Of a DNA stretch of 64,000 bases, positions 42,328-51,235 are shown piece by piece; within the stretch, counting starts at the first letter, position 1, and the number at the start of each line of letters is the position of its first letter. The DNA is from Bariatricus massiliensis (GTDB lineage: Bacteria; Bacillota; Clostridia; Lachnospirales; Lachnospiraceae): NCBI RefSeq assembly GCF_900086725.1, contig NZ_LT574837.1:848760-912759 (forward strand), read 5' to 3'. The notes under the pieces were generated by a model. The model searched no databases. It was not told the DNA's origin and saw only the letters and a program-made list of their open reading frames with translations. The position numbers were made by a program, and so were the translations under genes.

Positions 42328-42840
42328 CTATATTTCTGTTTTCAGCAAAGAGTACATTTTCATATCTATAACCTTGCCATTCTTGACAGCATTGTTTCTC
42401 AACGTCCCCTCATATTGAAATCCAGCTTTTTCAAGTACTCTGCAGGATGCTGCATTATAGGCAAACGGTTCTGCATAGATACGGATAATATCACTATTAT
42501 CAAAAACATATTTACAACTCTGCTTCACTGCTTCGGTCATAATTCCTTTGCCCCAATAGCCCTCTGCGATGAAATATCCTAACTCAGCTGTCTGCCTGTG
42601 AATATTTTTTTGACGAAATATGCCAATGCTTCCGATAACTTTGCTTTCTGTGGTGACAGCAAAAGCAAATGTCTCACTTTTATCTGCTGAGAACATGCCG
42701 GAAATGTATTCTAATCCGTCCTGTTCTGTATAAGGATATGGTAATCCATCTCGAAGATTATCTTGTATTTTTGTATTGGAAAGCGCTGCCGCAAAATCTT
42801 TTGCGTCCGATAATTCCCATTTTTTTATTTTACTAATCAT
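42328..42840 (-). CDS. GNAT acetyltransferase, RimJ/RimL type
   Basis: A 170-residue enzyme. Motifs are AELGYFIAEGYWGKGIMTEA (the G-K-G-I loop for acetyl-CoA) and IYAEPFAYNAASCRVLEKAG, then FQYEGTLRNNAVKNGKVID, the end typical of RimJ/L and drug acetyltransferases. The likely substrate is a protein N-terminus or a small amine; it cannot be chosen by eye. It follows the ACT-domain gene on the same strand after 56 bases. Confidence 0.88.
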   Translation of the reverse strand: MISKIKKWELSDAKDFAAALSNTKIQDNLRDGLPYPYTEQDGLEYISGMFSADKSETFAFAVTTESKVIGSIGIFRQKNIHRQTAELGYFIAEGYWGKGIMTEAVKQSCKYVFDNSDIIRIYAEPFAYNAASCRVLEKAGFQYEGTLRNNAVKNGKVIDMKMYSLLKTEI

Positions 42841-42896
42841 TTTCTGCCACCTCTGTAAATTCTAACTTCCCATTGTCATGAACTGCAGCCTGCTTT

Positions 42897-43262
42897 TTAA
42901 ACAAACTTATAACCTGCTTCCACTAAAAGCTTTGATGCCTTGTCATAATTTTCCTGTTTTACCAGTATATAGTCAGTATTATATGTTGATATTGCAAAAA
43001 TACCAATTTTATTATCTGCCAATAGTGTCGATATTTTTGAAAGAATACCAATGAGAGAAAAATCTAAAACACCCTGTATCTTAAAAGCTTTCCAACCATG
43101 CTCACACGCGGTTGCATTATTAGGAACACTGCCTGTCAGACACACTAATGACTTCTCATCATCCGTTTTACCAGTAAAGCAGTATTCGCTGTCAAAATCT
43201 GTTTGAGAATAGTCTTTCACCTTACAAACAGAAAAGTTGTAGTCAATCTTCTTGAGCTCCAC
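42897..43262 (-). CDS. ACT-domain protein
   Basis: A 121-residue protein. The start is best read as GTG at 43262, with AAAGGAG five bases upstream; an ATG at 43277 is in frame but has a poorer site. The second half shows the ACT fold (KIQGVLDFSLIGILSKISTL, then NKIGIFAISTYNTDYILVKQ). The first half is like the ACT_7/CASTOR-type domain. Such proteins bind amino acids; no enzyme domain is attached. It is probably a sensor or a solo regulatory subunit. It lies in a run of small accessory genes. Confidence 0.8.
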   Translation of the reverse strand: MELKKIDYNFSVCKVKDYSQTDFDSEYCFTGKTDDEKSLVCLTGSVPNNATACEHGWKAFKIQGVLDFSLIGILSKISTLLADNKIGIFAISTYNTDYILVKQENYDKASKLLVEAGYKFV

Positions 43263-43311
43263 ATTTTCTCCTTTCATCCCCGTTTCATATCAGGGTCGCA
43301 ACTGCCTTAAA

Positions 43312-43776
43312 TTAACTGCGCAAAAGTGTTTCTAGGTCTGGTATAGATACATCCATACGTTTGGAAGTCTCCTCCATGGACATACCAGAATCAAGAAAAC
43401 GCTTCACCACCACTTTCATATTCTCGCCAACTTCTATAATATGCCCATCTAAATCATAGAAACGTATGGAACGTTGTCCCCAGCTGGCTTCTTTAACGCC
43501 CTCCCCTATATATTCAATGTCACCGCGCAGCCCTAGCTTAGCAATAAAGCCATCAAAATCATCTTCCTCAAAATATAACTCCATATTATGGGCTTTTTCT
43601 AATATGCTTTCTTTAGGAATACCTACTAACCAGTCAAATTCCTGCTGCAAAGATAATCCACCGAATGAAACATTAATACCATAATCTTGAAAAACCTCAA
43701 GATTGAATAATTCCTGATAAAATTTTTTAGAAAGATTCACATCTTTCACCGCGATACATACTCCTTCATATTGCAT
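43312..43776 (-). CDS. VOC/glyoxalase-family protein
   Basis: A 154-residue protein. The VOC fold is shown by YEGVCIAVKDVNLSKKFYQE, then LFNLEVFQDYG, and by SIRFYDLDGHIIEVGENMK, where the metal Glu and His are placed. About 30 residues at the end add VVVKRFLDSGMSMEETSKRM, a helical extension resembling an HTH-like tail that VOC proteins in Firmicutes sometimes carry. It could be a resistance or dioxygenase-type protein, but its substrate is unknown. AAGGAGG precedes the ATG. Confidence 0.85.
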   Translation of the reverse strand: MQYEGVCIAVKDVNLSKKFYQELFNLEVFQDYGINVSFGGLSLQQEFDWLVGIPKESILEKAHNMELYFEEDDFDGFIAKLGLRGDIEYIGEGVKEASWGQRSIRFYDLDGHIIEVGENMKVVVKRFLDSGMSMEETSKRMDVSIPDLETLLRS

Positions 43777-43795
43777 TTAACTTGCCTCCTTATAA

Positions 43796-44185
43796 TTATT
43801 TAATTTCTAATGATACCAACAGGCCATCCGTTTCCTCTGCGACTCGGTCATTGACCGAGTATTTTTCCTGTTTCATCATTTTCTCAGTAACCTTATACTC
43901 TTTTTCGATGTTATTTTTATCTACGACGTAAATCATCACATCTGCTGAATCATTCAGCGTTTCAATTTTGCATACTCGCATCATATTTTCTGAAAGTCTT
44001 TTATCCTTAGCGGCGCCGATTGCTGCTCCAATGCACATTCCTATTGGAAGCCCGAAGCATATACCGAGAGACATATTATCAGAGTAGACAGTCCGCCCAA
44101 ACACTAAACCTATCGATACACCAAAACATATGCCCAGAGACATATAAAGTGTTGTATACTTTTTGATTGAATCATTTTTATGCAT
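43796..44185 (-). CDS. membrane protein with a duplicated glycine-rich hairpin
   Basis: A 129-residue protein. Residues 15-33 and 38-58 are near copies: MSLGICFGVSIGLVFG and MSLGICFGLPIGMCIG. Each is glycine-rich and membrane-spanning, so the pair would form a helical hairpin. The rest (about 65-129) is soluble and charged (IETLNDSADVMIYVVDKNN). The repeat suggests internal duplication. I do not recognise the family. GAGGAG precedes the start. Confidence 0.55.
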   Translation of the reverse strand: MHKNDSIKKYTTLYMSLGICFGVSIGLVFGRTVYSDNMSLGICFGLPIGMCIGAAIGAAKDKRLSENMMRVCKIETLNDSADVMIYVVDKNNIEKEYKVTEKMMKQEKYSVNDRVAEETDGLLVSLEIK

Positions 44186-44372
44186 TCAAATATTTCTCCT
44201 CTAGTTAAAATTTAATTATCTATATTATAGCAAAAAACTAATACTAAAAATAGTTTTTTATTAAAAGGCAGTAAGCAAGTTAGTAGAAAGTTTTATATGT
44301 GAGTGATATAATGTAACTGCCAATGAAGAGGGAAAACAGAGTTGATTAGTAATAAAATATAAGGAGGATCTA

Positions 44373-45206
44373 ATGCGTATCTTAAATGCTTGTTGTGAAT
44401 TGGATACTATATTTCAACATAACACTTTCTGTATGGATAGTTGGGTGAAGTACATTAATAGCATTGTGCCTGATTCATCCGAAATTTTCACAATAAAAAT
44501 TAAAAGATATGACTTTGACAGTCAATGTCTGCCAGTAATCAAGAACGCATTGGCCCGAAAGAACAAACGTACAGAAGTGATTGCAGCTTTTGAGACAATC
44601 ACCAATAAGCTGGATGAAAAAATAAAAACGGTCTTTCACCGGGAACTGGATGCGGATGTCATTTTGTATTTAGGCCTATGCCATGGCGCAGGTTGGGTGA
44701 CAAAATTTAACGAAAAGATAATGGTACTGTTGGGCATAGAGAAGATTATCGAATTGGATTGGTGTTCAGAAAAGGAGATGTATGGTCTTATTTACCACGA
44801 GCTGGGCCATGTTTACCAATATCAGTATGGCACGCTTGAGAGGGAATGTCCGACTTCTGCCGATGGTTTTATCTGGCAGCTTTTCACTGAGGGGATTGCC
44901 ATGTACTTTGAGCAGAGGCTTATTGGGGATTGGGAATTCTATCACCAAGATAAGGATGGCTGGAAGACCTTCATGGATGCTCATTTTGAGGAATTAAAGC
45001 AGGATTTTAACCATGACTTGAATTCAATGAACAGCCAGACTCAGCGATATTTTGGAGACTGGGTAAAGTATCACGGATTCGGGGATGCCGGATATTATCT
45101 TGCGGCTAAGTTTATCCAGTTCATTCTGACAAGTTATGATTTTGACCACGTAGTTTCATTTGATTTGTCAGCGGTAAAGGGGTTATTTAAAGAATTTGTG
45201 CGCTGA
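44373..45206 (+). CDS. putative zinc metallopeptidase (gluzincin-like)
   Basis: A 277-residue soluble protein. The motif MYGLIYHELGHVYQYQYG near residue 142 gives HELGH, and 26 residues after it is QLFTEGIAMYFEQ, giving the third ligand Glu as in gluzincins such as M1. Surrounding residues are helix-rich. No signal peptide is seen, so it acts in the cytoplasm if active. The start has AAGGAGG. It may be a peptidase of unknown target. The WYL regulator follows on the same strand after 73 bases. Confidence 0.65.
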   Translation: MRILNACCELDTIFQHNTFCMDSWVKYINSIVPDSSEIFTIKIKRYDFDSQCLPVIKNALARKNKRTEVIAAFETITNKLDEKIKTVFHRELDADVILYLGLCHGAGWVTKFNEKIMVLLGIEKIIELDWCSEKEMYGLIYHELGHVYQYQYGTLERECPTSADGFIWQLFTEGIAMYFEQRLIGDWEFYHQDKDGWKTFMDAHFEELKQDFNHDLNSMNSQTQRYFGDWVKYHGFGDAGYYLAAKFIQFILTSYDFDHVVSFDLSAVKGLFKEFVR

Positions 45207-45279
45207 CAGCGGCCATGTGAAAAAGAACGTTACATATAGAAAATGAGGTAATAGACCTAAGAAAGGAAGTGGATTATAT

Positions 45280-46203
45280 TTGAAAATTGACCGTCTTATT
45301 GGAATTACAATGTATCTATTGAACCGCAATGTCGTGTCGGCAAAGGAACTCGCTGAGCGATTCGAAGTATCTGTCCGAACGATTGTACGGGATATCGATT
45401 CACTCTCCAGTGCCGGCATTCCTATATCATCCTCCACCGGAGCGGCAGGTGGATATGAAATACTTGACACCTTTAAATTGAATAAGCAGATTACCACGGT
45501 AGAAGATTATCTTTTTATTATCACTGCACTCAAAGGGATGTGTTCGGCATATGACAATAAAAAGATTAACACAACTCTGGAAAAAATGTTGACTGCAGGC
45601 CATTATAAAGATGAGGAACAACGAGTATTCATTGATTTTGGCGTTGTTAGTGAGGGCAGAAATATCACTGAGCTTGTGCGTGAAATTGAAGAGGCAATCT
45701 GTAATAAAAATATAGTAGAGTTTGATTATACCGGCAGCACTGGCCGAAAAAGCCACAGGATAGTTGAGCCGCTGGCGCTGAATTACCGCTGGTATGCCTG
45801 GTATATGTTGGCGTACTGCACATATAAAAACGATTACCGGTTGTTCAAGCTTAACCGGTTAGCAGACCTAATTATTACTGATAAACTGATAGAGCATGAA
45901 CACGGAAACATCCCTGACCTTCTGGAAAAGCAATGGCGAAATGATACTCGCCGAAATATATCTATGAAATTACTGTGCAAGGCGGAAGCACGAGTCCCTA
46001 TAATGGAATATGCAAAGGGGAAAATCATAGAAGAACGTGAGAACGGTGATTTTATCATGTTGGCAAACGGAATAGAAAACGAGCGGATATGGTTTTCCAT
46101 GCTGTTAGGGTTCGGCGATGCTGTTCAGGTTCTGGAACCGCAGGAAGTTATTGACATGCTCAAAGAAAAAAGTATGCAAATTCAAAATCTTTACAAAGAT
46201 TAG
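45280..46203 (+). CDS. WYL-domain transcriptional regulator
   Basis: A 307-residue protein. The N-terminal winged helix is RLIGITMYLLNRNVVSAKEL, AERFEVSVRTIVRDIDSLSS, typical of the DeoR/HTH_11 start of these regulators. WYL is at about 140-210 (IVEFDYTGSTGRKSHRIVEP, LNYRWYAWYMLAYC) and the WCX-type end follows. Start is TTG 45280 after AAAGGAAG. WYL proteins bind nucleic acid or nucleotide ligands. An inverted repeat lies just after the stop, before the next gene. Confidence 0.88.
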   Translation: MKIDRLIGITMYLLNRNVVSAKELAERFEVSVRTIVRDIDSLSSAGIPISSSTGAAGGYEILDTFKLNKQITTVEDYLFIITALKGMCSAYDNKKINTTLEKMLTAGHYKDEEQRVFIDFGVVSEGRNITELVREIEEAICNKNIVEFDYTGSTGRKSHRIVEPLALNYRWYAWYMLAYCTYKNDYRLFKLNRLADLIITDKLIEHEHGNIPDLLEKQWRNDTRRNISMKLLCKAEARVPIMEYAKGKIIEERENGDFIMLANGIENERIWFSMLLGFGDAVQVLEPQEVIDMLKEKSMQIQNLYKD

Positions 46204-46237
46204 TGACATACTGGTGTCATTAATATTTAGTTATAAT
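46204..46237 (+). promoter_or_regulatory. inverted repeat and -10 box before the isochorismatase-like gene
   Basis: TGACA (46204-46208) and TGTCA (46215-46219), six bases apart, then TATAAT at 46232-46237; the -35 is poor. The repeat could be a site for the adjacent WYL regulator, activating a weak promoter. This is inference from position. Confidence 0.4.
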
Positions 46238-46273
46238 AGCGGTAAATAAATCACACTATCAGGAGGAACCGCT

Positions 46274-46771
46274 ATGTTAAAGAAAGTATTAGTAATAATA
46301 GACATTCAAAATGACATAACAAAAAATTATAAGGAGATAATTGACAATATAAACCAATCTATAGATTGGGCAAAAGAAAACAATATTCACGTTGTTTATA
46401 TAAGACATGAGAATTTGTCAAACGGCACAAGAACTTTTAAGCCCAATACACATGGAGCTGAATTAGCTCCTGATTTAAAAATTGTGTCAAATAATATTTT
46501 CACAAAGTATAAAGGAAATGCGTTGAGCAGTGAAGAATTTGCAGACTTCATAGAGAAGAATCAAATACATGATTTCTATATAGCAGGCGCGGATGCTGCT
46601 GCCTGTGTCAAATCAACCTGTTACAATCTGTGTAAAGCAAATTATAGAGTTTCTGTTTTATCCGATTGCATTACAAGTTATGATAAAAGGAAAATCGATG
46701 AAATGCTGTGTTATTATAAAAACAAGGGCTGCGAAATAATTAGTCTAAGTTCCCTTCAAAACAACAACTGA
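46274..46771 (+). CDS. isochorismatase-family cysteine hydrolase
   Basis: A 165-residue enzyme. The catalytic Asp is in LVIIDIQNDITKNY near residue 10, Lys in IFTKYKGNALSSEEF near 78, and Cys in AGADAAACVKSTCYNLCKAN near 117, the triad of nicotinamidase/isochorismatase proteins. The cis-peptide context is ADAAACV. The substrate is unknown (amides of nicotinamide or ureas are common). AGGAGG precedes the start. It follows the WYL regulator and may be its target. Confidence 0.9.
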   Translation: MLKKVLVIIDIQNDITKNYKEIIDNINQSIDWAKENNIHVVYIRHENLSNGTRTFKPNTHGAELAPDLKIVSNNIFTKYKGNALSSEEFADFIEKNQIHDFYIAGADAAACVKSTCYNLCKANYRVSVLSDCITSYDKRKIDEMLCYYKNKGCEIISLSSLQNNN

Positions 46772-46779
46772 AGCCACCT

Positions 46780-47358
46780 TTATTCAACCTTTTCCCGGAT
46801 TAACGCCGGCATGGCTGCGTGTAGGTATGGGATGGCAAATTCTTCTGTCATTAACCAATCCTCAACTTTATCCTTCGGTAAAATCAGCGGCATCCGGTTG
46901 TGGACATCGGAAATGGAAAGGTTCGCTGCAGTTGTCAATATAACGAATCGTTTCTCACCTTGAAATTCATTAAATAGGCCTGCCATATAAAGTGCGCCCT
47001 GCTCAGGCATCGCAAAATGGTATTTGATTTTCTGAGCATCTTGTGACCATTCATAAAAACCAGTGCTCGGGACCACGCAGCGGCGCACATGAAGGCTTTT
47101 TCGAAACATCGGACGTTCGTCAGCAGTTTCTGAACGTGCATTAATAATTACACCCTTAGCATTAAAACGTGGAAATCCCCAGACCGCAAGTTCCGGTTCA
47201 ATCTTATCCCCCAGAAGCTGCAGCACAGGGGCCTGATTTGTTGGGAAAATCTCTCCCTGCCTCATGGCGTTTCCCGGATATTTTTCGCTCATCCTTCTCA
47301 CGATCCGCATGATCTCCTGATTTTCTTCTTCTGTAAATAAGCTATATCTCCCGCACAT
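46780..47358 (-). CDS. SRAP (SOS response-associated peptidase, YedK/HMCES type)
   Basis: A 192-residue protein. The start is fixed by the catalytic Cys2 in MCGRYSLF, at 47358; the open frame runs on to 47421 but that is excluded. Other residues are NARSETADERPMFRKS, the CVVPSTGFYEWSQDAQKI segment and DVHNRMPLIL with the His. SRAP proteins form a covalent link to abasic sites in single-stranded DNA to shield them. It overlaps the 84-residue gene by 17 bases and is in an operon with dinB. Confidence 0.92.
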   Translation of the reverse strand: MCGRYSLFTEEENQEIMRIVRRMSEKYPGNAMRQGEIFPTNQAPVLQLLGDKIEPELAVWGFPRFNAKGVIINARSETADERPMFRKSLHVRRCVVPSTGFYEWSQDAQKIKYHFAMPEQGALYMAGLFNEFQGEKRFVILTTAANLSISDVHNRMPLILPKDKVEDWLMTEEFAIPYLHAAMPALIREKVE

Positions 47359-47596
47359 CTGCTTTTCCCTCCACAAACCAAATTGGATTTTCAAAATACA
47401 AAAAAGCCTGTCTGCCGCCAACCATTATAGTATAGCGGATACCCTGCCCTCCAGCTTTTAAAGATGCGGCCTGCCGTGAAGCCAGAATTCTGTCTATCTT
47501 AAAAACCTGCCCGTCCTCCCAATTAATCTGCAACGGCGTAATATCCCCCTCCAGATTAAACCGAGCTATCACTTCCACATTAATTCTTCGGCTCAT
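47342..47596 (-). CDS. small conserved protein between dinB and SRAP
   Basis: An 84-residue protein starting MSRRINVEVIARFNLEG, at ATG 47596 with GAGGAGGG upstream. Residues 20-80 look like a small beta-barrel (ITPLQINWEDGQVFKIDRIL, then GIRYTIMVGGRQAFLYFEN). No catalytic motif is visible. It is placed between dinB and the SRAP gene on the same strand, and I have the impression that such proteins recur beside clostridial dinB, but I cannot name the family. It may bind DNA or polymerase. Confidence 0.6.
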   Translation of the reverse strand: MSRRINVEVIARFNLEGDITPLQINWEDGQVFKIDRILASRQAASLKAGGQGIRYTIMVGGRQAFLYFENPIWFVEGKADVREI

Positions 47597-47616
47597 GTAG
47601 CCCTCCTCGTTATCCA

Positions 47617-48861
47617 TCATGTTTTACTCTTAAGAAATGCTTCCGGATAAATGGTATGCTCTGCAACTGGATCAAGTCTGGAAAGTACCGGGTCAAGAAG
47701 CATGATACCTCGCTGGATAGAAAAATGACCAAAACGTCTGCGTATATTATCAACTGTCCGCTCCAGCTCCTCCTGCTTCTGACGCCTGACCACATCCTCT
47801 AAAAAAGAAAGCTGTTGATACTCACAGTTTATCAGTTTTATAGCCCGAACTCCTAAACTGCGCACAGGACTCACTGGTTTATTTCTTTGAAACAGCTCAT
47901 ATGCCTTTTGAAAAATATCGTGGGATGTACAAGTTGGCGCCTTAAGCCGCCCCTGCCGTTCAAAGGAGACTAGTTGGTTATCTCTAATCATAATCTGAAC
48001 TCCCCGGCAATAGAAATTTTCCTTACGCATACGCTCGGCAACACTTTCAGATAAAATGTACAGGGTGATTTTGATATCGTCATCGGTTATTAAGTCCTTG
48101 GGCGCTGTAGTACTATTTCCGATAGTTTTAATGATACGGCCAGAACCACTGCGGTTTACAGGTAACGTATCAAGGCCATTTGCAAAGGCCCACAGCATCA
48201 GGCCGTTTTTTCCGAGAAGACGTTCTAATAAAGAAGGTTCCGTTTGTGCCAAATCCCCAATGGTATAAATTCCATGTGTCATTAATTTTTGATACGTTGC
48301 CCGTCCTACATATAAAAGCATGTCTGCGGGAAGATGCCATATCTTATCCTTAAAATCATGTCCAATGACGGTTGTCGCGTCCGGCTTCTTTAAATCGCTT
48401 CCAAGCTTGGCAAAAATCTTATTATAAGACACGCCGACACTGGCCGTAAGCCCCAGTTCGAACTTAATACGGTCTCGGATATCATCTGCAATTTGTTTCC
48501 CTGAGCCGAACAGCTCCTGAACCTCCGTAACATCCAACCAGCACTCATCCAGCCCGAAGGATTCCACCTGCTCGGTATACTCTTCATATATTTCACGGGC
48601 CATCTGAGAAAAATGAATATATTTATCGTAGTGTGGCTCCGAAAAAACAATATCCGGACATTTTTGTCTGGCCCTCCACAACGGTTCGCCAGTCTGAACC
48701 CCAGCCTGCTTCGCAAGATAGTTTTTTGCCAATACAATTCCATGACGGGCCTCCGGGTCTCCGGCCACAGCCATCGGTTTCTCCCGGAAAGACGGATTAT
48801 AGAGACTTTCCACGCTGGCATAAAAATTGTTCATATCAGAATGTAATATAACATGTTCCAT
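47617..48861 (-). CDS. dinB: Y-family DNA polymerase (DinB/UmuC type)
   Basis: A 414-residue polymerase from ATG 48861 (the frame extends to 48903). Active-site motifs are VILHSDMNNFYASVE near 10, HGIVLAKNYLAKQAGVQTGE, and SFGLDECWLDVT near 105 (usually SIDEAYLD); all metal-binding acids are present. The little-finger domain occupies about 240-350. It copies past DNA lesions. The operon dinB, small protein, SRAP points to a lesion-tolerance unit. No clear SOS box was seen upstream. Confidence 0.93.
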   Translation of the reverse strand: MEHVILHSDMNNFYASVESLYNPSFREKPMAVAGDPEARHGIVLAKNYLAKQAGVQTGEPLWRARQKCPDIVFSEPHYDKYIHFSQMAREIYEEYTEQVESFGLDECWLDVTEVQELFGSGKQIADDIRDRIKFELGLTASVGVSYNKIFAKLGSDLKKPDATTVIGHDFKDKIWHLPADMLLYVGRATYQKLMTHGIYTIGDLAQTEPSLLERLLGKNGLMLWAFANGLDTLPVNRSGSGRIIKTIGNSTTAPKDLITDDDIKITLYILSESVAERMRKENFYCRGVQIMIRDNQLVSFERQGRLKAPTCTSHDIFQKAYELFQRNKPVSPVRSLGVRAIKLINCEYQQLSFLEDVVRRQKQEELERTVDNIRRRFGHFSIQRGIMLLDPVLSRLDPVAEHTIYPEAFLKSKT

Positions 48862-48963
48862 AACAGGCACCCTAACATTTTCTGTTTTACTATTAATGTG
48901 CACAATTTTATGGTTATTATTTCTGATATTTTAGGAAACAAGCAATTCACGGATAGTTTTACC

Positions 48964-49617
48964 TTAAAATACAAACATCACGAACAATAGAAAATATGTT
49001 TTCTTGATATCTCTATTGACCAGCAGGTATGTAACCCCATATATAAAACCGCTAAATGCGGTCAATAGTCCTGTAGATAGTGACCCTTTTGTCAAAATAT
49101 GCCCTGCCCCCCAAGTCAACGCAACCAGGATTCCACCATATGGGAATTTTTTATGCCCAAACCATTCTTCAAATGCCTTTTGTCCAAAAACGATAATAAG
49201 GGTAAATAACCCTGTTTCAAAAACATAATAAATATATTGGAATATGAACTTTAACAACCCGTTGTAATAAAACTCTTTTGCAACTTTAAACCCACCCCAG
49301 TCAATATATGATATTGACAATGTAAATATCAGGCATGCACTGGCAGCAATCCACTGAAGCGGTTTCATCTTCTGAGTTTTCTCAAATAGATCAAAACCAT
49401 ATTTACTTTTTGCTTCTTTTATCAGAAGAGCAATAACAATCCCCCAAAGAATACATGTTATTATCCAATGGACAATATTTTGTAAAACTGTCCACTCACT
49501 CATCCCAACTCCGTATAAAAAGGGTTCTATGAGAAATGCAAGAAGCGCTTCTATTCCTAGTCCTGCGAATGCATACAATGCAAGACACATATAATCCCAT
49601 CCTCTTTTTTTATTCAT
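48964..49617 (-). CDS. CPBP-like membrane protein
   Basis: A 217-residue protein with about six membrane helices. The region KAFEEWFGHKKFPYGGILVA, LTWGAGHILTKGSLSTGLL is like the CPBP/Rce1-type intramembrane protease core: two Glu (EE) and a His in the next helix. The usual EExxxR is EEWF, so it may be degenerate. The preceding gene on this strand belongs to the immunity-like cluster, and CPBP proteins sometimes protect against peptides; a link is speculative. Confidence 0.6.
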   Translation of the reverse strand: MNKKRGWDYMCLALYAFAGLGIEALLAFLIEPFLYGVGMSEWTVLQNIVHWIITCILWGIVIALLIKEAKSKYGFDLFEKTQKMKPLQWIAASACLIFTLSISYIDWGGFKVAKEFYYNGLLKFIFQYIYYVFETGLFTLIIVFGQKAFEEWFGHKKFPYGGILVALTWGAGHILTKGSLSTGLLTAFSGFIYGVTYLLVNRDIKKTYFLLFVMFVF

Positions 49618-49652
49618 ATCATGTTCTCCTTTATCACTCGTTAGTTTTCTCC

Positions 49653-50678
49653 TTATTTAAATGATTTAAAAACATATTCTTCTCCTTCCATCTCGAAACT
49701 AATTATCCCTGCATCTCTAAGGTTATATAATAGCTTTTTTTCAAATTCTTCAACGTTAAGATATCTTTTATTTGATTCTTCCTTTAATGTTATTTCAGGA
49801 ATAATATCAATATCTATCAATCTACTTAACAATTTGTTTTCATTTGTAAAATCAATTAATGTCTTCCCAGAACAAAATCCGTTTTTATGATTGTAATATT
49901 CATATTCCTTTATAAAGCTTTTATGTTCTGGCATTTCTATTTTCGAGAACTCCTCTGGCGTTAGATAAAAATATGCTAAATGGTACAGGCCGTGTGCAAA
50001 TAATGCCACTGAATGTCCTAACTTATTATATGATACTGATAAAAAGATTGCGTGTTGAACCCAATCTGTTCTAGTCAAATACACACAGATTTCTTGCAGA
50101 TATATGCTGATTTTATTCAAATCACGCTCAATTAAACTAACTAAATATCGACTAAAAGATAATTCTAGTTTACTTCTTTTCTTTGACATAAATTTTTCCA
50201 ATTGGTTCTTTGCTCTATTTGCATTTTCTATGTCTTTATTCATAAGTGACATTATCATATTATAATGGGCATGAAGAAATCCATTGGTTGAGAATCCTAA
50301 ATGATACGGCATAATTTTATCTAGTATTTCAATATCATTACTAGCTAATGCCAGAATTATATTAGTTAGATTATCTGCTTGGTCAACTCCCCCTTGTAAA
50401 CAGTTTGATCTAATAGTACCAAAACGATTCCCTTGGAATATACTATTATGCATATATGTCATATCGTTTTCTTTACAAGAGAGATAGATGCCCAAAAAGA
50501 TCAAATCCTCATGAACCTTTCTGATAAAATAGCGAATGACATTAGTCATCTTGTATTCTCTTAAATCAGTTTGTAATTCGCAAAAGTTTTTTTGACATAA
50601 TTGTTGCTTTTGTTTTATATCCAAAACCGCTAAGTATTCCTCACATAATGTACAAGTATTTTCCAAATTATTCACCAT
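49653..50678 (-). CDS. Imm49-like immunity protein
   Basis: A 341-residue soluble helical protein. The layout, with GGVDQADNLTNIILALASND in the first half and HLGFSTNGFLHAHYNMIMSL, then AHGLYHLAYFYLTPEEFSKI, resembles the Imm49 family that protects against a partner polymorphic toxin. The call rests on gene context and pattern only, as no search was run. Composition is AT-rich. It is the first of several such genes between 49.6 and 52.6 kb. No intact toxin is in the window, so it would be an orphan. Confidence 0.5.
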   Translation of the reverse strand: MVNNLENTCTLCEEYLAVLDIKQKQQLCQKNFCELQTDLREYKMTNVIRYFIRKVHEDLIFLGIYLSCKENDMTYMHNSIFQGNRFGTIRSNCLQGGVDQADNLTNIILALASNDIEILDKIMPYHLGFSTNGFLHAHYNMIMSLMNKDIENANRAKNQLEKFMSKKRSKLELSFSRYLVSLIERDLNKISIYLQEICVYLTRTDWVQHAIFLSVSYNKLGHSVALFAHGLYHLAYFYLTPEEFSKIEMPEHKSFIKEYEYYNHKNGFCSGKTLIDFTNENKLLSRLIDIDIIPEITLKEESNKRYLNVEEFEKKLLYNLRDAGIISFEMEGEEYVFKSFK

Positions 50679-50743
50679 ATCGTTTAGTACACTCCTTCTT
50701 TCGCTTTATATGTTTTTTGCTGCTCTAAAACCAAAACTTTAAA

Positions 50744-51235
50744 TTAAAATATCTCGTAAATTTTAGATTCCAATACAAAACTATTTATTACTTGATTATA
50801 TATATCGTCAATCATATCTTTTAATTTACATTTAACAATCCTAAAATTGCTATCATACCCATCTACAACATAAATTCTTAAACTATTTGGTTTGACGTCT
50901 TTCATAAAATTTTCTAAACTCTCCGCTAATATTGCTAAATTTTGTTTGCAAAAATTCGCGTAAATACTACGGTCTTTTCCATGCGGAAATAATTCTTCAT
51001 TAGTATACTTATCATATGGGAAAATTAAATCATCACTATTTTTCATTTGCAAATTTGAAGTTAAGCAAAATACCCTTCTATTTGTTAATGTAGTGTTTTC
51101 CTCAACCATGGTGAAAATATCTGGATAAAAATCTATCTTATTATCAAACGTGAAAATCACATTATTTTTATCCCAATAATTTTCCACGTCATTGGATTGC
51201 CCCTTCCTATACTCCCCAAATAAAAAATGACTCAT
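50744..51235 (-). CDS. unknown protein of the immunity cluster (possibly the end of a longer gene)
   Basis: A 163-residue soluble protein starting MSHFLFGEYRKGQSND. The stretch after residue 25 is rich in Asn, Asp and Tyr without known motifs. The ATG has AGGAG about seven bases upstream. The frame continues upstream for 22 codons to an in-frame stop at 51302-51304, beyond which it is open to 51511. So the 163-residue form may be a remnant of a longer gene, or may start from this ATG. I do not recognise it. Confidence 0.45.
   Translation of the reverse strand: MSHFLFGEYRKGQSNDVENYWDKNNVIFTFDNKIDFYPDIFTMVEENTTLTNRRVFCLTSNLQMKNSDDLIFPYDKYTNEELFPHGKDRSIYANFCKQNLAILAESLENFMKDVKPNSLRIYVVDGYDSNFRIVKCKLKDMIDDIYNQVINSFVLESKIYEIF

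Noticed and set aside
48862..48963. SOS box before dinB
   Set aside because: The best match, GAATTGCTTGTTTC, has wrong spacing for the Firmicute consensus CGAAC-4-GTTCG.
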